In this document: in pieces, positions 1 to 8,677 of the stretch
How positions within the stretch are numbered: the first letter of the stretch is position 1
Layout of the letters: the number at the start of each line of letters is the position of its first letter
NCBI GenBank assembly: GCA_018141845.1
Contig: CP073340.1
Location: forward strand, 537,001-601,000
DNA: 64,000 nucleotides
Origin: Lachnospiraceae bacterium oral taxon 096
Lineage (GTDB): Bacteria > Bacillota > Clostridia > Lachnospirales > Lachnospiraceae
Direction of reading: 5' to 3'
Program-made: the position numbers and the translations under genes
The notes under the pieces: generated by a model
What the model saw: only the letters and a program-made list of their open reading frames with translations
Database searches by the model: none
Told to the model about the DNA's origin: nothing

Positions 1-2435
1 TCTTCAAATGTAAGTGCCTTATAGCCTTCCTCCGTAGAATATACTTCCACAAATTTTAAATGTTGCTTTACATCAAAGCTATCCCTTGAAAGCTCTGATA
101 CCTTGGCCACCATCTCTTCAACAAGTCTTTTTCTAAATGCTCTCAGCTCATCACTCTGATAGTCTAAATCCTGCAATCTATAGGCTATCTCAAACTTCAA
201 ATTAAAGATGGCCGTCTGTATTGGAATATCATTGGCAACAGTTTTCCCCTGATCCTTATGGATTCTAAAGAAATCAAAGTTTCCACAAAAATCAAAGATA
301 TAAAATTTAGACTTATCTACGCCGTCAATGAGCCCCGGACATAGTCTTGTGCCACGCCCTATCATCTGCCAAAACTTCGCATAACTCATTACCTTCTTAA
401 AGAAAACAAGATTGACAACCTCAGGCACATCAATACCCGTATCCAACATGTCTACAGAAATAGCTATCTGTGGCAACTTCTTTGCATCTGAAAAATCATC
501 TATAATACTCTGTGCAAACTTAATCCTATTGTCAATAACCTGTGCATAGCCATTTAAATGTGGATACTCCTTATTAAAAATCTCTAAGATCTTCTCCGCA
601 TGTGCATGGTTCTTTGCAAAGATAATACTCTTTCCAATCTTTTGTCCGTAATCTATTTTGATTCCATTTTTCATAAATGTATCAAGCACTTTGCGAATAG
701 TATCGGTGTTGAATATCCATTTATTCAGTGCAGATGAACTTATTGACTCAGGTATACCACCGTCCTCTGTCTCGAAAGTATTTTCATATATGCTCTTATC
801 TTCATCTGACAGCTCTTCATATACAATTCCTTCCTCAATAAACTTAAGCTTCGTTTCAACAGATAAAAAATCAACCAAATATCCATCCTTTACAGCCTGT
901 GAAAGCTCATACCCATAGGTTGGAACTCCCTGTTCCAGATCAAATCTTTCGTAGGTATTTTTATCAATATCATCCTTTGGCGTAGCTGTAAGCCCCACAA
1001 GAGGAGCATCAAAATAGGTAAAAATATTCTTGTACTTATTATAGATAGATCTATGTGCTTCATCACATATCACAAGGTCAAAATGTCCACATGTAAATAT
1101 TTTTCTTTCCTCTTCCTTCACAGAATCTATACAATTCATCATAGTCTGATAGGTTGAAAATACACAATGAGCATTATAATTATCCTTTTCTTCACAAAGA
1201 TTGGTTACCGATAAATCTGGATAATTATTTCTAAAAGCTCTCTTTGCCTGAATTACCAAAGATGTTCTGTCAGCAAGGAACAAGATATTCTTGACCCATC
1301 CAGCATCAAGAAATACATGACACAACTCGATTACCGTTCTTGTCTTTCCTGAACCTGTTGCCATCACAAGTAATGCTTTCCTGCGATGTTTTTTATCGAA
1401 AGCATCACATACCGCCTTGATTGCCGCCTCCTGATAGTATCGACCCGCAATATTCTTATCTACAACGACATTTTCAAGAGATGTTTTCATTTTTCTTAGA
1501 TTAAACATCTTTTCTAAGTCTTCTTTTGAATATACACTTGCTACCTTTCTTTCAGGATATTCGCCATCGATTATTCTGGTATCAAATCCATTGGTAAGGA
1601 AAACACAAGGTCGCCTTCCACTTTCTTTCTCAATCGCATCAGCATAGTTGTTTGCCTGCCTTCTTCCAGATACAACATCCATACATGTACGCTTTGCCTC
1701 TACGATTGCAAGTGGTCTGTGAGCATCATCATAGAGCACATAGTCTGCAAATCCATTGCCCGAATCTGTAGGTACTCCCTTTATCTTTACCTCATTTAAC
1801 CAATCAGAACCTTCCCTCCATCCTGCATCTGCAAGCATAGTGTCAATATATATTTTTCTTGTTGAATACTCTGAAAGCTCCAATGGCTTTTCAACATAGC
1901 TTTGAATTTTTTCTTTTCTCTGCTCTGTAAGTAAAGCCTTAAGTGATGCATTCTCTGCGATCAACTTATCTAAATCGATATCGGAAATTTCCCCTGTCTT
2001 TTGTGGCTTAACCTCTTTTGTCAGAAGTGATTTATCAAATCTTTGTTCAACATAATTATCCGCATAACAATAGCTCAAAAAATCAAAGAATATATGCAGA
2101 TTCTCAAGACAAAGTATCGCCTGCTCCTCTGTTATTTTCCTTGCATTATGTGCACCTTGATTACCTATCTTGCGTATAAAATTCATACGCTTCAATAGAT
2201 TTTCATCAATAATATTTCTGAATTCTTCCGTGTTCATCAAACTAACCAGATTGTCCTGATATGGTTTAGTCAATGAAGCATCTACCGAATACATCCATTT
2301 GATAGCAAATTCCATAGCTCTACGGCAATTTACCACACATAGTCCTGGATCATATAAAAGTTTTTCTGTCGAAATAGCAACATCAGAAAAGGCCGCAAAC
2401 CTCTTTTCCTTTTTCAAATAGTCAAAGTTGCCCAT
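1..2435 (-). CDS. hsdR: Type I restriction enzyme, R subunit (HsdR), 3' end outside the window
   Basis: I translated this region by hand: it is one open frame from ATG at 2435 (preceded by GGGGAGG) to the window edge, about 811 codons. It begins with a DUF4145-like alpha-helical domain. A nuclease domain follows with an ADYVLYD...IVEAKRT pattern (D...E-x-K) near residue 240. Then comes an SF2 translocase with MATGSGKT near residue 357, DEAH near 456, and DTGID/QMIGRGTR motifs near 640-670. It is the ATP-driven translocating and cutting subunit that works with HsdM and HsdS encoded upstream. The C-terminal part that docks to HsdM lies beyond position 1, so whether the gene is complete cannot be judged. 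Confidence 0.93.
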   Translation of the reverse strand, partial: MGNFDYLKKEKRFAAFSDVAISTEKLLYDPGLCVVNCRRAMEFAIKWMYSVDASLTKPYQDNLVSLMNTEEFRNIIDENLLKRMNFIRKIGNQGAHNARKITEEQAILCLENLHIFFDFLSYCYADNYVEQRFDKSLLTKEVKPQKTGEISDIDLDKLIAENASLKALLTEQRKEKIQSYVEKPLELSEYSTRKIYIDTMLADAGWREGSDWLNEVKIKGVPTDSGNGFADYVLYDDAHRPLAIVEAKRTCMDVVSGRRQANNYADAIEKESGRRPCVFLTNGFDTRIIDGEYPERKVASVYSKEDLEKMFNLRKMKTSLENVVVDKNIAGRYYQEAAIKAVCDAFDKKHRRKALLVMATGSGKTRTVIELCHVFLDAGWVKNILFLADRTSLVIQAKRAFRNNYPDLSVTNLCEEKDNYNAHCVFSTYQTMMNCIDSVKEEERKIFTCGHFDLVICDEAHRSIYNKYKNIFTYFDAPLVGLTATPKDDIDKNTYERFDLEQGVPTYGYELSQAVKDGYLVDFLSVETKLKFIEEGIVYEELSDEDKSIYENTFETEDGGIPESISSSALNKWIFNTDTIRKVLDTFMKNGIKIDYGQKIGKSIIFAKNHAHAEKILEIFNKEYPHLNGYAQVIDNRIKFAQSIIDDFSDAKKLPQIAISVDMLDTGIDVPEVVNLVFFKKVMSYAKFWQMIGRGTRLCPGLIDGVDKSKFYIFDFCGNFDFFRIHKDQGKTVANDIPIQTAIFNLKFEIAYRLQDLDYQSDELRAFRKRLVEEMVAKVSELSRDSFDVKQHLKFVEVYSTEEGYKALTFE

Positions 2436-2578
2436 AGCCAACCTCCCCATAGTTTTCATAAATGATATTAAAATAGTGAATGTAAAATAATGAATATTTC
2501 ATCTAAATAGGGATATTCTTAAAGTTTTATTATCTAAAACTCAATTATATATTAAGAAACTCGTTAACTATAACTATT

Positions 2579-3685
2579 TTACAGCAAAGTTGAGGTTTTG
2601 TATATATGGATTTGGGCTACATGGTGGAAGACAACTTTTGATTTGTTGACTTCTTCAACAAATTTAGCAAATACTCTCTGCTCTTCCAATGGTGCAACTG
2701 GTATCCTCAGTGAACCATATTTTTTTGCATTTATACCCGGCTGGGCGGCGCCACTTTGATTCAACGATACCCAGTTTCTATACTCATGTAGTCTTGTAAA
2801 CTCATATAAATACTCTGGAATAATCCTATTGAGGTTCAACTTATATCTAATCAAATATCCAGCAAATATTTGATTTCCACCTCTATATGCATATGTTTTC
2901 CCAACTGTTGCACCCATTCGAGCAAAACAAAAATCTCCATACTTTAACTTATATAATTTATCGTCTTCAACATTTGCAGAGCAAACAACATCATCATTTA
3001 GTGAACCGTCTTCCTTAATGTCTGTAATTCTTACATATCTAGGTCTACTTGAATTATATTCAACGGATGCTGATTGCGCTCCATATTCTCCTTTACCATA
3101 TGAAAGGTTATCTAACTCTTCTCTTGGATAATTTTTACTTACAAACATCTCTACAAATCGGGCTTTAATAAGTTCATCTAAATAGTTCAACTGTCTTTTT
3201 CTTTTGTTAATAATTCTTGTCAAACTATCAAGTATTTCGACAACATATTTCATTCTACTATCATCAATTATAGGTACCTTATATTTGCCAATTTGCTTAG
3301 GACTAATATTTGGCTGAGCACAACCTGCTGCTTCTTTAAATATTCTATCTGTATGATGGAAAAGAAAATATTTAATAAACTCTATAGGTATATTATTATC
3401 CTTTTTTCTAACAATTCCTACTCGTTGATTTACTATAAACTTGTCCTGTCTTTTTAATATTCCTATTTTCCCAGTAGTAGCTCCTGAAAGTGCTATATAA
3501 ATATCTTGATATTCAGAATAGTATTTTTGATTTACTTTTTCTGTTGTGTATTGGCAATCTTCCAATTCTATAGTTCCATCCATAAGTATATTTCCAATTT
3601 TTATTACGGGAACTCCTATCTTATCTTCATTAAACTGTTTTATTGCATACCCAGAATATACATCACATATATCTTCTAAAATCAT
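2579..3685 (-). CDS. hsdS: Type I specificity subunit HsdS, second copy, altered C-terminus
   Basis: 368-residue HsdS with two target-recognition domains (about 1-140 and 185-330) separated by a conserved helical spacer ending in KARFVEMF. It would set the DNA sequence recognised by HsdM/HsdR. The protein follows the other HsdS up to VNKSKV, then diverges into an unrelated tail, where the other copy continues through a helix ending in MQKYFG. The divergence lies at a 21-bp sequence repeated exactly in the other hsdS (2633-2653 and 4848-4868). The two copies also share the central repeat. It is probably a partner cassette for shuffling with the hsdS next to hsdM; whether this copy is translated into a working subunit is uncertain. 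Confidence 0.88.
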   Translation of the reverse strand: MILEDICDVYSGYAIKQFNEDKIGVPVIKIGNILMDGTIELEDCQYTTEKVNQKYYSEYQDIYIALSGATTGKIGILKRQDKFIVNQRVGIVRKKDNNIPIEFIKYFLFHHTDRIFKEAAGCAQPNISPKQIGKYKVPIIDDSRMKYVVEILDSLTRIINKRKRQLNYLDELIKARFVEMFVSKNYPREELDNLSYGKGEYGAQSASVEYNSSRPRYVRITDIKEDGSLNDDVVCSANVEDDKLYKLKYGDFCFARMGATVGKTYAYRGGNQIFAGYLIRYKLNLNRIIPEYLYEFTRLHEYRNWVSLNQSGAAQPGINAKKYGSLRIPVAPLEEQRVFAKFVEEVNKSKVVFHHVAQIHIYKTSTLL

Positions 3686-3722
3686 TTATACTATCACACA
3701 AACCTCAAGTTGCAAAAAAATC

Positions 3723-4691
3723 TCACGCAATATACCTTTGATGGGAATTCTTTACATTATTTTGGTTTACCATAGCATATTGCATCGTAGTATCTATTTG
3801 AGAATGGCCAAGTATCTTTTGCACTTGTTCTATCGGCATCCCCTTATCTATCGCCCTAGTTGCCATACTTCTACGAAACTTATGTGGATGGATTTTCTCA
3901 ATATTCAGTTTTCTACCAAGCTCCCTCAATCTAATTTCGACTCCACTTATTTTCAATCTATCATGTGGTGCATCTAAAGTTACAAAAAGAGCCTCATTAT
4001 CATCATCTCTACTTTCAATGTAATCAATAAGATGTACCTTTGCTTTGGCATCAAAATATACTTTTCTCTCTTTATTTCCCTTGCCATAGACTACGCACTC
4101 ACGCCCTTCCAAGTCTATGTCACTGATATTTAAATTAACAAGCTCACCTACTCTAATACCTGTGGAATATAATAGATCAATTATCGCCTTGTCTCTTTTT
4201 GATGTACAGTTATCTCTAAGTCTTTCTATACTCTCATCGGAAATAACACTCTTCACCACAGTCTTGGTCTTTATCTTATGTATACGCTTCATAGGACTTT
4301 TTAGAATATAGTCCTCCTCTTCAAGCCAAGAAAAGAAACTTGAAATATTTCGTCTTATATTGTCAATAGTAGTATTGCTACAATTATTTATCTTTTGATA
4401 GTCTGAAAGGTATTCCCTCATCTCCTCGGTATTTACCCTTCTTACCGGTGTTTCCTTATTCTTTAGCAAATGTTCTATAGTTACCTTATAATATTGTATA
4501 GTCCTTTCAGAACATCCTTCCACTTTCTTTGCATCTAAAAAGAGTTTTAAAAAGTCTTCATTTGATATTTCCTGCTTACTTGCATCACAATCAGAAAAAG
4601 CTTTCAAGATAACCTCCTGAAGCTTTTTCATTTGTGAAATAGATAAATACTCTGACATTTCATTTAGTATGATTACAATTTTTTCTTCCAT
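3723..4691 (-). CDS. Tyrosine recombinase (XerC/D-like) of the hsd locus
   Basis: 322 residues from the ATG at 4691, chosen because AAGGAG stands 8 bases upstream. An N-terminal SAM-like DNA-binding domain (about 45-125) is followed by the catalytic domain with the full set R180 (STGIR), H270-x-x-R273 (HPHKFRRS), H296 (LGHS) and Y305 (TTMQY), so it should be active. It lies between two hsdS genes on the same strand, separated from the downstream copy by 37 bp and from the upstream one by 88 bp. Family knowledge: integrases inside type I loci rearrange hsdS target-recognition domains and so switch methylation specificity. That role here is inferred from position and from the repeats in both hsdS genes. 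Confidence 0.92.
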   Translation of the reverse strand: MEEKIVIILNEMSEYLSISQMKKLQEVILKAFSDCDASKQEISNEDFLKLFLDAKKVEGCSERTIQYYKVTIEHLLKNKETPVRRVNTEEMREYLSDYQKINNCSNTTIDNIRRNISSFFSWLEEEDYILKSPMKRIHKIKTKTVVKSVISDESIERLRDNCTSKRDKAIIDLLYSTGIRVGELVNLNISDIDLEGRECVVYGKGNKERKVYFDAKAKVHLIDYIESRDDDNEALFVTLDAPHDRLKISGVEIRLRELGRKLNIEKIHPHKFRRSMATRAIDKGMPIEQVQKILGHSQIDTTMQYAMVNQNNVKNSHQRYIA

Positions 4692-4779
4692 GATAGTATA
4701 CTCCTTATATACCATCATCCTGCACCAACCAAATGTCTATCTATATTCAATTTATACTGTTGCTGAAATAACATTATCA

Positions 4780-5976
4780 CTATCCAAAATACTTTTGCAT
4801 GAGACTATCAAATAACAGCTGTGCCTCATCCAGAGCCTTTTTCACTTCAACTTTTGATTTGTTGACTTGTGTAATAAACTTTTCAAACTCAATTTGCTGT
4901 TCCATTGACTCGGGTAATAGTATTGTCATCTGTTTCAAATGAGAAGGTCCAAAATGCATCTGGGCAATTCCTCTCATTTCAGCCATAACCTGATGTTTAA
5001 AATAATCCGTTTTTAGAAATTCTCTAAAATATCCCAGTGTCATGACTTCTCTATTCGGCTTAAATCTTATTATACCAGTATTTAAACAATACTTCTTATC
5101 TTCTTCAACAATAGCCACTTTCTGATCAAATTTTTCTGGTGCAATCGCAGACGAAACCACCAATATATCATCCTTATCACACATAAAATGAGCATACTTG
5201 CCATTAGCCAATTCATTAGAAATGAACCTATCACTCTTATATCCAAATGAAAGCTCATTATCGTTAATATTTGAGCCTGTTAAAAGATTTATTCCTTCTA
5301 CAGCAAAGTCTACTGATCTAACACCTGGTCCTTCCTGAAACCATACATAATTTGTTAATAGCACTACTTTCCCTCGCCCTCCAAACATCTCCACAAATCG
5401 GGCTTTGACTAGAATATCTAACTTTTCTATCTTGACTTCGTATGTATCTATTATATTCTGTATTTTATCCAATATCTCAACTATATTATTTTGAATATAA
5501 ATATCGACTATTGGTATGCACATATCTTTTAAATGACTTGGTCCATAATTAAGTTGTGCAGAACCTGTAATCTGCTTGGCAAGCTGTAGCTTAAAATGCC
5601 TTGACTTTAAATAATACATAAAATATCTAATATTAAGTTCTTTACTATTCAAAACTTTAAATCTAATTGTACTAGTGTTCATACATAGTGGTAACATAGA
5701 TTTATCAATAAATCCCATCTTCTTATCTATATACTCAACCTTAATACCTGAACTTGCAACGATAAAATCTCCATTATCACATAGAAAATGCTTATATTTA
5801 CCATATGCCTCATCTCTACTAATAAATCTATCCGAATTAGATATATCTACTTTTCCATTAACTAAATTAGCAACATTTAGTAATTTTACTCCTTCAGAAG
5901 TGTACTGTGTATTCCTAACACCAGGTCCTTCTTGAAAAAATAAGACTTCCGGAAATTTCACCCATCTTTTATTCAT
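4780..5976 (-). CDS. hsdS: Type I specificity subunit HsdS, full-length copy next to hsdM
   Basis: 398 residues with two tandem target-recognition domains that resemble each other: both start with FFQEGPGVR-type motifs and contain GSAQLNYGPSHLKDM or GIAQMHFGPSHLKQM segments. Conserved helical spacers end in KARFVEMF and VNKSKVEVKKAL...MQKYFG. The likeness of the two domains suggests a near-palindromic target or a past duplication. It starts 19 bp after hsdM and is the copy most likely to be expressed as HsdS. A 25-bp central repeat (5382-5406) and a 21-bp terminal repeat (4848-4868) are shared with the second hsdS. Confidence 0.93.
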   Translation of the reverse strand: MNKRWVKFPEVLFFQEGPGVRNTQYTSEGVKLLNVANLVNGKVDISNSDRFISRDEAYGKYKHFLCDNGDFIVASSGIKVEYIDKKMGFIDKSMLPLCMNTSTIRFKVLNSKELNIRYFMYYLKSRHFKLQLAKQITGSAQLNYGPSHLKDMCIPIVDIYIQNNIVEILDKIQNIIDTYEVKIEKLDILVKARFVEMFGGRGKVVLLTNYVWFQEGPGVRSVDFAVEGINLLTGSNINDNELSFGYKSDRFISNELANGKYAHFMCDKDDILVVSSAIAPEKFDQKVAIVEEDKKYCLNTGIIRFKPNREVMTLGYFREFLKTDYFKHQVMAEMRGIAQMHFGPSHLKQMTILLPESMEQQIEFEKFITQVNKSKVEVKKALDEAQLLFDSLMQKYFG

Positions 5977-5995
5977 CTATCATCTCACACAAACC

Positions 5996-7504
5996 TCAAT
6001 TTGAGGTCCCTTTCAATAATTCTCTCAACACTCTGGTTTCTTCCATTATCTGCTCATTCAATCGCTCTATTTCATCCAAAATCTCTGATGTTGGCGGATA
6101 TTCTACAGGAACATACTCCACTTTCTTGTATTTATTGATGGATAAGTCATAATCTTTTTCTATGATTTCACTCTTCGGTACCATAAATGACTTATCTGTT
6201 CGCTTTCTGTCTTTTTCATCATCAAGGTTCTTGAAGCGAGCTATGATATCAGGTATATCATTATCTGCTATCGGTGTTCTCTTATCATCCAGACTCTTAC
6301 CGTCCGCTGTCATATCATAGAACCATACATTATCTGTTCCACCATGGTTGGTCTTTGTAAAGATAAGTATACCTGTAGACACTCCTGCATATGGCTTAAA
6401 TACTCCTGATGGCATTGATATTACTGCCTCAAGTTTTTGGTTTTCAACCAGTTCTTTTCTGATGGCTTTATGAGCATTGGAAGAACCGAAAAGTACACCG
6501 TCAGGTACTATGCAAGCACATCTTCCGCCTATTTTCAGCATTCTTATAAAGAGGGCCAAGAACAAAAGCTCTGTTTTTTTCGTCTTACATATTTTTAGGA
6601 GATCTGTTGATACTATTTCTGCATCCAAACTGCCCTTAAATGGCGGATTTGCAAGTATAAGTGAATATTTGTCCTTATCCGGATTTTGATCTGATAGACT
6701 GTCTCTGTACTCTATACAGGGATTCTCAATGCCATGCGTCATCATATTCATAGCTCCTATACGAAGCATTATTCCGTCTGTATCAAATCCATAGAACATA
6801 TTGTTCATAAAATGCTCTTTGTTTTCCCTGTCCATAAGTACTTCTTTTTTGTAGTTTTCCTTTAAGTATTCACCACTGATAACCAAAAATCCTGATGTAC
6901 CGCATGCCGGATCACATATTGTATCATTCGGCTGTGGATCCATCATCTCAACCATCATTCTGATAATATGCCTTGGTGTTCTAAACTGACCGTTTACACC
7001 TGACTGTGCAATTTTTGAAAGCAAATACTCGTATACATCTCCTCTGACATCCGTGCTTTGTACCTTGTCCATCATAGCGTAGATTTCATCCATAGCGTCT
7101 ACTATCTTTGAAAGCATTAAAGGTGTATTCACTTTGAATATAGCATCTCTCATATATTTACTGTATGCACTGTTTTTATCGCCATGAAGATTCTTTATAA
7201 AAGGAAATACCCATTCCTGCATTATGTTATACATTCTTTGTGCAGGGAAATCGTGGAAAACAGACCATTTCAACTGTTCGCCTTCTACTTTGCGCTCCCC
7301 TATCTCTACTTCACCGTCAAAAATGCTCTTAAAAGGCAAGCCCAGCATAGCTGCTTCTTTGGCTCTTATATTGTCTGCACTGTCAATATCCCTGATAAAC
7401 ATCAAATAGGTCATCTGCTCCACAACTTCAAGAGGATTTGTAATCCCTCCTGTCCAGAATACTTCCCATAATCCGTCGATCTTATTTTTTAATTCGCCTG
7501 TCAT
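5996..7504 (-). CDS. hsdM: Type I DNA methyltransferase subunit HsdM
   Basis: 502 residues, usual size for HsdM. An N-terminal helical domain (about 1-140) precedes a gamma-class N6-adenine methyltransferase fold with the AdoMet-binding DPACGTSGFL at 198-207 and the catalytic NPPF at 286-289. Together with HsdS it methylates the recognition site and forms the core of the restriction complex. It is the first gene of the locus in transcription order (hsdM, hsdS, recombinase, hsdS, hsdR). All motifs look intact. Confidence 0.96.
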   Translation of the reverse strand: MTGELKNKIDGLWEVFWTGGITNPLEVVEQMTYLMFIRDIDSADNIRAKEAAMLGLPFKSIFDGEVEIGERKVEGEQLKWSVFHDFPAQRMYNIMQEWVFPFIKNLHGDKNSAYSKYMRDAIFKVNTPLMLSKIVDAMDEIYAMMDKVQSTDVRGDVYEYLLSKIAQSGVNGQFRTPRHIIRMMVEMMDPQPNDTICDPACGTSGFLVISGEYLKENYKKEVLMDRENKEHFMNNMFYGFDTDGIMLRIGAMNMMTHGIENPCIEYRDSLSDQNPDKDKYSLILANPPFKGSLDAEIVSTDLLKICKTKKTELLFLALFIRMLKIGGRCACIVPDGVLFGSSNAHKAIRKELVENQKLEAVISMPSGVFKPYAGVSTGILIFTKTNHGGTDNVWFYDMTADGKSLDDKRTPIADNDIPDIIARFKNLDDEKDRKRTDKSFMVPKSEIIEKDYDLSINKYKKVEYVPVEYPPTSEILDEIERLNEQIMEETRVLRELLKGTSN

Positions 7505-7565
7505 AATCCACCTTTCTATTTCACAAAATACTTTTATTCTAAAATATCATTGATATCCATAATAA

Positions 7566-8081
7566 CTAATCGGCATCAACACGAAGATGATACTTCCCAC
7601 AATGAAAACACTGAAATAAATAGCCACAAAAACTGCCGTCTTTTACTAGATATTGCCGTGCATTATCATACCCATCAAATGAACCATCTTCATCAAACAA
7701 TTGCTCTGTAATGCCTAGCTCTTCTAGCTCTTTTGTTCCAACTGTTCCAATATATTCACAATAATCATTACAGCATGCAGCCCAATGCTCTCCCTGCCAG
7801 CTAATATATCCTGGCGTTTTTTTGTATAATTCTTCTGTCGCAATGGGATTGTCAATCCAATCTGCATCTTGTATATATGTTCCATTGAACTTATGTGCTG
7901 CTTTTCCAGAAGATACACAGTTCATACATATGCAATCAATATCCTCTATTGCATAAATATTCTGTATATATGCATTTGTCTTTTCTCCACAACATTGACA
8001 TATTCCACTGCCAAATTCCACCATTCCATTTTTATATACATTCGGATTATACTTAAAATGTGGCAAATTCTTTGTATTCAA
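7566..8081 (-). CDS. CbrC family (UPF0167) protein
   Basis: 171 residues, starting with TTG at 8081 with GGGAGGG upstream. The opening LPHFKYNPN followed by CxxC pairs (CQCCGE, CICMNC) and a terminal FQCFHCGKYH motif match the CbrC/UPF0167 family. E. coli CbrC is linked to colicin E2 tolerance; the biochemical role is unknown. The paired cysteines suggest metal binding. A degenerate copy of about 65 bp of this gene lies at 16,561-16,622. Confidence 0.75.
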   Translation of the reverse strand: MNTKNLPHFKYNPNVYKNGMVEFGSGICQCCGEKTNAYIQNIYAIEDIDCICMNCVSSGKAAHKFNGTYIQDADWIDNPIATEELYKKTPGYISWQGEHWAACCNDYCEYIGTVGTKELEELGITEQLFDEDGSFDGYDNARQYLVKDGSFCGYLFQCFHCGKYHLRVDAD

Positions 8082-8140
8082 CCTGAACCCTCCCCATACT
8101 ACTTTCTTCTCAACATCATTTTAAAGAAATTGACTTGATC

Positions 8141-8431
8141 TTATAAAGCTTGTCTTTTCTCTTCTATTCGCCATCCGATAATCCACCCAATAACGAGAAG
8201 ATAATTTTCCACAGCACCAAGCAAATTTACAAATTTCTGCATCTGTAGATAATGTACGAAATGGTTCGTTCCAATACCAATTTCTCTCTGCCATCCTTTT
8301 GCAATACCATATGCAGCAGATCTTCCCATATATTCCGGAGCAAAAATCTGAAGAATTGCAGCACCAAATATTGCTATTATTAAGACAATAAATAACACCC
8401 GCAATAAGGCATTCATTTTTTTCTGCTTCAT
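8141..8431 (-). CDS. Small membrane protein of unknown function
   Basis: The ATG at 8431 (MKQKKMNALLRV) is taken as the start, giving 96 residues; an in-frame start at 8473 is less likely. Two hydrophobic segments (about residues 9-28 and 70-88) flank a polar loop. I do not recognise the family. It lies between the cbrC-like gene and the ABC exporter genes, on the same strand. Confidence 0.5.
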   Translation of the reverse strand: MKQKKMNALLRVLFIVLIIAIFGAAILQIFAPEYMGRSAAYGIAKGWQREIGIGTNHFVHYLQMQKFVNLLGAVENYLLVIGWIIGWRIEEKRQAL

Positions 8432-8463
8432 AGGCGAAAACTTCCTTTCATGACTTTGTAAGG

Positions 8464-8677
8464 TTTGGACCACTATCCCAAATATATTATAACACTTTTA
8501 TTATTCTGCCTCAATTTGTGTTTTTACAAAGAAAACCTTATGTTAACGAAGAATTTGCACATATCTTATTCAAATAGACAGATTATTGAAACTGGTATCA
8601 AAATGCTTCCACCAAACAAACCCATCACTACTCCCCTTAATAAAGACAAATCTACTATATTCAATATTTTGCATTTT
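8464..8677. other. Intergenic stretch without a convincing gene
   Basis: AT-rich spacer downstream of the ABC exporter operon. On the minus strand it encodes a short hydrophobic run (RGVVMGLFGGSILIP-like) without a start or ribosome site, which may be gene debris. Confidence 0.4.

Larger units (their letters stand above)
2633..5999. repeat. Shared repeats of the two hsdS genes
   Basis: Three pairs of direct repeats were found by eye. One is 21 bp, identical, at 2633-2653 and 4848-4868, inside codons for the VNKSKV helix. The second is 25 bp with one mismatch, at 3142-3166 and 5382-5406, inside codons for KARFVEMF. The third is 15 bp (tcacacaaacctcaa), identical, at 3694-3708 and 5985-5999, just upstream of each hsdS start. 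They bracket each target-recognition domain, as needed for domain exchange by recombination. Confidence 0.75.
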
